DNA from: Gammaproteobacteria bacterium UBA7803
Lineage (GTDB): Bacteria > Pseudomonadota > Gammaproteobacteria > Pseudomonadales > Azotimanducaceae
Direction of reading: 5' to 3'
Length of the DNA stretch: 64,000 bases
Assembly (NCBI GenBank): GCA_002480525.1
Contig: DLCH01000068.1
Span: 83,642-147,641, forward strand
Both the position numbers and the translations under genes were made by a program. This document shows positions 58,795 through 64,000 of the stretch, in pieces (positions within the stretch are counted from its first letter, which is position 1; the number at the start of each line of letters is the position of its first letter). Below the pieces are notes generated by a model. The model did not search any database. It was not told the origin of the DNA and saw nothing but the letters and a program-made list of their open reading frames with translations.

Positions 58795-60195
58795 ATGACC
58801 GATCACTCGCAACCCCGACCCCTCGTCGCCCTCCACACCTACCTGACCCGGCTGGTCGAGGGCAAGCTGTGGCTGCAGGTGCTCATCGGCATGGGGCTGG
58901 GACTGGTCACCGGCATCGTGATCGGCCCGGAGACCGGCCTGTTCCAGCCGGCCACCGGCGAGGTGATCGGCAACTGGCTGGCGTTTCCCGGCCGGCTGTT
59001 CCTGGCGACGATCCAGATGGTGGTGGTGCCGCTGGTGTTCGCCTCGATCGTTCGCGGCCTGGCGGGCGGCCCGGATCCGGGCGAAATCCGCCGGCTCGGC
59101 CTGTGGGCGACCGGCTTCTTCGCCGTGAGCACGGCCATCGCGGCCGGCATCGGCATCCAGCTCGCCCTGATGATCGAGCCCGGCGCGTATCTCGCCATGC
59201 CCGACACCGCCGCGGCCGCGGCGCCGGTCAGCGCCGCCGCGCCCCCGACCTTCGGCGAGCTGCCGAACGTGGTCATCGACCTGCTGCCCGGCAATCCGCT
59301 GAACGCCATGGTGGAAGGCCAGATGCTGCAGATCGTGCTGTTCGCCTTCATCATCGGCGTCGCCCTGGTGAGCCTGCCCCGGGACACCTCCCGGCCCCTG
59401 CTGGAGGTGCTGGGGTCGCTGCAGGAGGTGTCCATGGCCATCGTGCGCTGGGCCATGACCATCGCCCCGGTCGCCGTGTTCGGACTCATGGCGCAGCTCA
59501 CCAGCCGCACCGGCTGGCAGACCATGCTCGGCCTCGGCGTCTACGTGTTCACCGTGGTGCTGGGCCTCGCGCTGGTGCTGGCCCTCTACCTGGTCTGCGT
59601 GCGGGCCATCGCCGGCCGTTCCCCCGCCGCGTTCCTGCGCGACACCCGCGAGCTGCTGCTGCTGGCCTTCAGCACGTCGAGCTCGGCGGCGGTGATGCCC
59701 CTGTCCATCAAGACCGCCATCGAGCGGCTCGCCGTGCGGCCCAGCACCGCCCAGTTCGTCATTCCGCTGGGCGCCACCATCAACATGAACGGCACGGCCC
59801 TCTACCAGGCGGTGGCGGCCGTGTTCCTGGCCCAGGTGTTCGCGGTAGACCTGAGCGTCGGCGGGCTCGCGCTGATCGTCGCCATGGCCGTGGGGGCTTC
59901 CATCGGATCACCGGCGACCCCCGGCGTCGGCATCGTCATCCTGGCCAGCATCCTGGCCAGCATCGGCGTGCCGCCGGCCGGCGTCGCGCTGATCATCGGC
60001 GTCGACCGGCTGCTCGACATGAGTCGAACCGCGGTCAATGCGAGCGGCGACCTGGTGGCCTGCCTGTGTCTGGAGCGCTGGCTCGGGCGCGACGCCGGGG
60101 ACCGGCCGGTCAGCGGAAGCGCCGCTGACGGCGAATCCGGCCGCGCGGCCGCCGCCGAGGACGCGGACGCGCCTCAGAGATCCTCGGAGCGCTGA
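58795..60195 (+). CDS. Dicarboxylate/amino acid:cation symporter (DAACS, GltP-like)
   Basis: The 466-residue secondary transporter has the family's re-entrant loop motif FSTSSSAAVMPLSIK, GATINMNGTALYQAVAAVF and GVDRLLDMSRTAVNASGD, placing it with Na+/H+-glutamate/C4-dicarboxylate carriers. Eight membrane helices plus two hairpin loops are expected. A 45-residue acidic/Ala-rich C-terminal tail is poorly conserved and overlaps the convergent next gene by 22 bases. Confidence 0.92.
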   Translation: MTDHSQPRPLVALHTYLTRLVEGKLWLQVLIGMGLGLVTGIVIGPETGLFQPATGEVIGNWLAFPGRLFLATIQMVVVPLVFASIVRGLAGGPDPGEIRRLGLWATGFFAVSTAIAAGIGIQLALMIEPGAYLAMPDTAAAAAPVSAAAPPTFGELPNVVIDLLPGNPLNAMVEGQMLQIVLFAFIIGVALVSLPRDTSRPLLEVLGSLQEVSMAIVRWAMTIAPVAVFGLMAQLTSRTGWQTMLGLGVYVFTVVLGLALVLALYLVCVRAIAGRSPAAFLRDTRELLLLAFSTSSSAAVMPLSIKTAIERLAVRPSTAQFVIPLGATINMNGTALYQAVAAVFLAQVFAVDLSVGGLALIVAMAVGASIGSPATPGVGIVILASILASIGVPPAGVALIIGVDRLLDMSRTAVNASGDLVACLCLERWLGRDAGDRPVSGSAADGESGRAAAAEDADAPQRSSER

Positions 60196-60638
60196 TACGC
60201 CTTCGACAGGCGGCGCTCGTGGGACTCGATCTGCTGGGCCAGGGCGCCGAACACCTCGCGCTCGGCGGCGCTGCCGCCGTTCTCCGCCAGCTCGGCGAAG
60301 GTGCGCTGGAGGTACCCGTTCTGTTCCGCCAGCCAGCGCGTGATGCCGAGCGTGGACCCGGAGTCGCCGGGCGGCGGCACCTCGGTGGGCAGCTCCACCG
60401 TGTACTGCGCGTAGGTGTCGAGGGCGGCCGGCGCGCCGTCTTCCAGCAGGCGCGACACCGCGCCCAGCAGATTGCGCTGCTCGACCTCCACGCTGTCGAG
60501 GAACATCGCCACCCGCTCGTCGTGGTCGTCCCGCTCCCGGAGCTCGTCGAGGGCGTCGCGCACCTGCGACAGGTGACGGACGGCATGCTCGATGACGTCC
60601 CGGCCCTGGGTGAAGGTCACGCGTTCGTGGTGGCTCAT
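60174..60638 (-). CDS. Hypothetical helical protein
   Basis: The 154-residue protein is rich in charged helices (VIEHAVRHLSQVRDALDELRERDDHDERVAMFLDSVEVEQRNLLGAVS in segments; LAQQIESHERRLSKAYQ) and may form a ferritin-like or hemerythrin-like bundle, although no complete metal motif is evident. It lies 35 bases downstream of the host-attachment-family gene on the same strand, suggesting cotranscription. Function unknown. Confidence 0.7.
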   Translation of the reverse strand: MSHHERVTFTQGRDVIEHAVRHLSQVRDALDELRERDDHDERVAMFLDSVEVEQRNLLGAVSRLLEDGAPAALDTYAQYTVELPTEVPPPGDSGSTLGITRWLAEQNGYLQRTFAELAENGGSAAEREVFGALAQQIESHERRLSKAYQRSEDL

Positions 60639-60673
60639 GCTCGCTCCTGTCGAATGACGCCGGTCCGGCGCCG

Positions 60674-61108
60674 TCAGAAAAACTCCGGGATGTGCTTTTC
60701 CAGCTTGTCCGCCGCGAGGGTCGTCAGCTCCTTGTCGATGGTCAGCGCCACCAGGTCGGTGGTGGGACCGCTCATCTGAGCGCGGAGCTGGCCGAGAAAG
60801 CGCGGCGCGGCGACCAGCACCAGGCGTTCGAACTCGCCCGCGTTACGCGCCTCTTCCAGGCGCCCCGCCAGCCGCTTGGCGAAGATGGACATCTCGTGAT
60901 CCTTGGCGGCGTTGCGGTTGCCGACGCCGTGCCGGCCCGCGCCGCCGGCGTCCAGCGATCGGCCGTCGCGGTCGGTCACCAGGTCGCCTTCGTGCAGCCG
61001 GTGCTCCGGCGAGAGCAGCACGTCGAACTCCTCGAGCTTCTTGTTGCGGTGGCGATTGAACAGCCGGGCCCGAGTTCCATCCGCCACGACGACCCAGGTA
61101 TTGCCCAT
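60674..61108 (-). CDS. Host attachment protein family (eRF1-like fold)
   Basis: The 144-residue protein matches the family named for a plant-associated bacterium's attachment gene: MGNTWVVVADGTRARLF, LVTDRDGRSLDAGG, GVGNRNAAKDHEMSIFAKRLAGRL, LVLVAAPRFLGQLRAQM and HIPEFF at the end. The fold resembles archaeal/eukaryotic release-factor 1 domains. The biochemical role is unknown and many non-host bacteria have it. Start at MGNTW with AGGGGG upstream. Confidence 0.88.
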   Translation of the reverse strand: MGNTWVVVADGTRARLFNRHRNKKLEEFDVLLSPEHRLHEGDLVTDRDGRSLDAGGAGRHGVGNRNAAKDHEMSIFAKRLAGRLEEARNAGEFERLVLVAAPRFLGQLRAQMSGPTTDLVALTIDKELTTLAADKLEKHIPEFF

Positions 61109-61234
61109 GGACACCCCCTTTCGCAGACTGTGTGGAACAGGCCTTGCCAAGCGCTTGCCAACCGCTTGCGCCTGTCACGGAGATGACACTAGCACTCTCG
61201 GCGGCCGGTATCGACAGGCCGCCGGCGGACGCCC

Positions 61235-62569
61235 TCAGGCGCCGAGCAGCAGCAGCGTGCCGCCGAACAGCACCCCGGTGGCGGCGAACACCACGAAGCA
61301 GTACCCCATGATCGCCCGCATGTTGAGCCCCGCCACCGCGAGCAGCGGTATCGTCCAGAACGGCTGAATCAGATTGGTCCACTGGTCGCCATAGGCAACC
61401 GCCATGACGATGTGCGGGTAGGCCACGCCCAGCTCCCGGGCCGCGTCGATGAAGATCGGCCCCTGCACGGCCCACTGACCGCCGCCGGAGGGAATGAAGA
61501 AATTCAGCGCGCCGGCGGCGAGAAACGCCCAGAAGCTCAGCGTCTCCGGCGTCGACACCGACACGAAGAACCCGGACAGGATCGACACCAGGGCGGTGCC
61601 GGTCATCAGCGCCATGATCCCCGCATAGAACGGGTACTGCAGCACGATCGGCCCGACCGTGCGGCTGGCGTCGGCGATGAGCCCCACGTAGTGCACCGGG
61701 GAGCGGGCCAGCACCAGCCCGAGACCGAGAAACGACCAGTTGACGATGTCGAGGGTGAGGCTGAATCCGCGCTCGGCGAACCACAGCCAGAGGAACCACA
61801 GCACCACGCCGCCCATGACCAGGGACAGGCTGCGCCGGGACTCGAGCCACTGGCCGGGGGTTTCGGCGACTGCGGCCGGACGCGCGCCGCCGGGCCCGTC
61901 GGCCTGGCCCGCGTAGGTCCGGCAGCGCGCCGGCCCCATGGCCGCGCACAGCCCGGCCACGGCCAGCACCGTGACCGCGGCCAGCGCCAGGTTCCAGGGC
62001 GCGAAGATCGTCTCGGTGACGGGAATGAGACCGGTCACCGCTTCCAGGGTATGGCCCGGGGTCGCCACGAACAGCGCCGACGAGCTCGAGTAACCCATGT
62101 GCCAGACGACGAAGCCGCCATAGGCGCTCGCCACCAGCAGGGGATAGTGCATGTCCACCCCGCGCTGGCGGGCCACCCGCGCCACCCGCAGGGCGATCAG
62201 CCCGCCCACCACCAGCCCCAGCGACCAGGCGATCAGGCTGCCGGCGCCGGCCACCGCGGCGACCAGGAAGTAGCCCTGCCCGGCGCTGCGCGGCAGCCGG
62301 GCGAGCCGGTCCAGGGCGGCGCCCACCAGGTCCGTGTGGGCCACGGCGTGGGCGCAGATCAGCGTGAGGGCGATCTGGGCGATGAAGGACAGCAGCCCGG
62401 TCAGGCCGAGCCCCCAGATCTCCACCGCCGCCGCCGGCGTCTCGTCCGCCAGGCCGACGGTCATGGCGAAGGTCACCAGGGTCAGCAGAATGGCGAACAC
62501 GAATGCGTCCGGATAGAAGCGTTCGACGAAGACGACGAACGGCCGCGCGGCGCGCTCGAACACGTTCAC
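61235..62569 (-). CDS. Short-chain fatty acid transporter (AtoE family)
   Basis: The 444-residue membrane protein has about twelve hydrophobic segments, VNVFERAARPFVVFVERFYPDAFVFAILL (cut here; N-terminal signature), HMGYSSSSALFVATPGH, FFIPSGGGQWAVQGP and AYGDQWTNLIQPFW, characteristic of AtoE-type acetoacetate/butyrate carriers. GTG start with a GGGGGAT site. Its presumed substrate fits the acetoacetyl-CoA synthetase encoded 20 kb away. Confidence 0.92.
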   Translation of the reverse strand: MNVFERAARPFVVFVERFYPDAFVFAILLTLVTFAMTVGLADETPAAAVEIWGLGLTGLLSFIAQIALTLICAHAVAHTDLVGAALDRLARLPRSAGQGYFLVAAVAGAGSLIAWSLGLVVGGLIALRVARVARQRGVDMHYPLLVASAYGGFVVWHMGYSSSSALFVATPGHTLEAVTGLIPVTETIFAPWNLALAAVTVLAVAGLCAAMGPARCRTYAGQADGPGGARPAAVAETPGQWLESRRSLSLVMGGVVLWFLWLWFAERGFSLTLDIVNWSFLGLGLVLARSPVHYVGLIADASRTVGPIVLQYPFYAGIMALMTGTALVSILSGFFVSVSTPETLSFWAFLAAGALNFFIPSGGGQWAVQGPIFIDAARELGVAYPHIVMAVAYGDQWTNLIQPFWTIPLLAVAGLNMRAIMGYCFVVFAATGVLFGGTLLLLGA

Positions 62570-62607
62570 AGGCGATCCCCCTCTCCAAGAAGGGGCTGAT
62601 GGTAGCG

Positions 62608-63120
62608 TCAGTCGATCCGGCTGCGCAGCCAGGCCGTCTCGAGCCGGCGGTAGATGGTCAGCAGGCCTTCCGGCGGCGCCAGCTCGCCGCGCTGCAGGCA
62701 CTCGATGAAATGCAGCGCCACCAGATCCCGCTGGGCCCGGACCACCACGCCGGTGAGGGCGCAGCGGCGGCCGTCGAGATCCAGCGCGATGGGCAACTCG
62801 GTGCCGGGCGCCAGGCGCAGTTCCTGGCCCTCGACCAGAATGCCCGTGAGGCTCAGGTCCACCGGGCGGACGGTCTGGGCGGCGGCGCCGCTGCCCAGGA
62901 CCACGCGGAACGAGGCCCGCAGCGCGTCGGCCAGCGGCGCGATGCGCACCCGGAAGCCCATCCGCCGCTCACGCGGCAGATGGCGGCGCAGGAATTCCTC
63001 GAGCTGGCCGGCCTCGTGGGACGACAGCGCCACCTGGCGGCCGCCCTTGCCGCCCAGCTCCACCACGAGGCCGGACGGATCCGCCACGACCTTGAGGTCG
63101 CCAAGCGTCAGCGTTTGCAT
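62608..63120 (-). CDS. PilZ-domain protein (c-di-GMP receptor candidate)
   Basis: The 170-residue protein has a short N-terminal domain (1-48) and a PilZ domain with RxxxR at Arg53-Arg57 and DLSLTG (Asp88, Ser90, Gly93), the c-di-GMP binding pattern. It is divergent from a diacylglycerol kinase-like gene across 51 bases. It may respond to the same signal processed by the EAL protein in this window, though the effector target is not known. Confidence 0.85.
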   Translation of the reverse strand: MQTLTLGDLKVVADPSGLVVELGGKGGRQVALSSHEAGQLEEFLRRHLPRERRMGFRVRIAPLADALRASFRVVLGSGAAAQTVRPVDLSLTGILVEGQELRLAPGTELPIALDLDGRRCALTGVVVRAQRDLVALHFIECLQRGELAPPEGLLTIYRRLETAWLRSRID

Positions 63121-63171
63121 CCGCGGTCCATTGCCGTTGTGATGGTTGCCGTCGTCCGGAGTGGATCGTTC

Positions 63172-64000
63172 TTGAGCATAGACCAGTCATCCGCCGCTGC
63201 CAGCGTACCGGTAGTAGTCAACCGCCTTGCCGGAACCATGCGGTCCGGCAACGGCGACCTGCCCCTGACCCGGTCCGGACGGGCCTGGCGCTGGCTGGAC
63301 GAGCTGCACCTCGGCGACCGGCATCCGGTGTGGCTGGTCGATCCGGACGGGATCGCCGGCCGGGTCCGCGAACTGCTCGACGCCGGCCACCGGCGGATCG
63401 CCGTCGGCGGCGGCGACGGCACCCTCGCCAGTCTCGCTGCCCTGTTCGTGGCCCACGACGCCGAGTGCGTGGCGCTGCCGCTGGGCACCCACAACCACTT
63501 CGCCCGGGACCTGGGCATCCCCCTGGAGCCCGCGCGCTGGACCGATCTGCTCGAAGCGGCCGGGATCCGGGAGGTCGACGTCGGCGAGGCCAACGGCAGG
63601 CCGTTCCTCAACAATCTGGCGGTGGGCCTGTACCCGAGGATGGTCCGCGAGCGCGCCCGACTCGACGGCGAGCGCCTGCTGGGGTCCAAGCGGCTCGCCT
63701 CCCTGTGGGCGACGATCCAGGTGCTGCGGCGCCGCGCCGGGACGATCTCCGTGTCGTGGCGCAGCGACGCCGGCCACGGCCGGTTCGACACCCGGGCGCT
63801 GCTGATCGCCAACAACGACTACGCCGGCGAGCCGCTCGCCCCGCTGTCGCGCAGCCGCCTGGACGGCGGCCGTCTGGTGCTGTTCCACCCCCGCTCGCTG
63901 GCGCCCGCAGACCTGGCGAGCATGGCCAGCTTCGCCCTCGCCGGCCGGGTGAGCGAATGCCCCGGACTGGACGTGATCCATGCCCGGCAGCTCGAGCTCG
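63172..64000 (+). CDS. Diacylglycerol kinase family protein, cut by window end
   Basis: At least 276 codons are present, with the 3' end outside the window. The start appears to be TTG at 63172, after GGAG ten bases upstream, giving PVVVNRLAGTMRSGN near the N-terminus. The nucleotide-binding motif GGGDGTLASLAALF (from residue 79), LPLGTHNHFARDLGIPL and EANGRPFLNNLAVGLYP are typical of the DAGK/lipid kinase family. It phosphorylates diacylglycerol or related lipids at the inner membrane. Confidence 0.88.
   Translation, partial: MSIDQSSAAASVPVVVNRLAGTMRSGNGDLPLTRSGRAWRWLDELHLGDRHPVWLVDPDGIAGRVRELLDAGHRRIAVGGGDGTLASLAALFVAHDAECVALPLGTHNHFARDLGIPLEPARWTDLLEAAGIREVDVGEANGRPFLNNLAVGLYPRMVRERARLDGERLLGSKRLASLWATIQVLRRRAGTISVSWRSDAGHGRFDTRALLIANNDYAGEPLAPLSRSRLDGGRLVLFHPRSLAPADLASMASFALAGRVSECPGLDVIHARQLEL

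Noticed and set aside
61109..61234. Small gene or regulatory RNA between the host-attachment gene and atoE
   Set aside because: Repeated GCTTGCCAA-like bases are seen but no frame with a start site and no clear structure.

Overview
The window is a contiguous, very GC-rich (roughly 70%) stretch of a gammaproteobacterial chromosome. The evidence is gene order. The block ribF-lspA-fkpB, murJ, rpsT, proB, obgE, rpmA, rplU, ispB lies next to pilS-pilR and a minor-pilin operon, and rluD-pgeF is divergent from bamD. This is the order of Pseudomonas-like and related Gammaproteobacteria. I cannot name the genus. Start codons are often GTG or TTG and many genes are coupled by 1-11 base overlaps.

Layout. 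1-4 kb: ilvI-ilvH (branched-chain amino acids), a DUF4124 protein, and rluD-pgeF. 5-10 kb: bamD, the PilS-PilR two-component system and a FimT-type pseudopilin. 10-22 kb, minus strand: the type IV minor-pilin operon pilE-fimU-pilV-pilW-pilX-pilY1-pilY2, followed by a divergent EAL protein. PilY1 is about 2310 residues because roughly ten cadherin/Ig-like modules precede the usual von Willebrand A and beta-propeller parts. 22-30 kb: the housekeeping block, in which ileS and ispH are missing from their usual places. 30-34 kb: a secreted alpha/beta hydrolase, a NatA/NatB-like ABC exporter and tRNA-Pro(CGG). 34-46 kb: accessory genes, namely MipA/OmpV, a DUF4382 lipoprotein, an orphan EctB-like aminotransferase, a short-chain dehydrogenase-epoxide hydrolase-acetoacetyl-CoA synthetase operon, a DUF3604 lipoprotein, small conserved proteins and a CsgG-like/SH3 protein. 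46.8-50.6 kb, minus strand: a tandem cluster of a DUF2238 membrane protein, a double MmcQ/YjbR protein, a thioredoxin-fold fusion protein, and a gene that looks like two small ORFs but reads through one in-frame TGA as a UGSC-family selenoprotein. 50.7-64 kb: catabolic and transport genes (esterase, MaoC hydratase, acyl-CoA dehydrogenase, TauD dioxygenase, P1 peptidase, M20 hydrolase, dehydrogenase, dicarboxylate symporter, AtoE transporter), a host-attachment-family protein, a PilZ protein and a diacylglycerol kinase cut by the right edge.

The most notable observation is the UGSC gene at 46855-47376. Its TGA is followed exactly by Gly-Ser-Cys and by a hairpin whose apical loop begins with G twenty bases after the TGA, the geometry of a bacterial SECIS. 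It is coupled by stop/start overlaps to a CPTC thioredoxin-fold protein and a double MmcQ/YjbR protein, suggesting a small selenium/thiol redox operon of unknown substrate. Second is the giant modular PilY1. Repeats of interest are a family of perfect 26-27 bp inverted repeats (GTAGGAGCG type) in intergenic gaps and a 24-bp tandem repeat running from a stop codon into one of them. No CRISPR array, insertion sequence, prophage or replication origin was seen.
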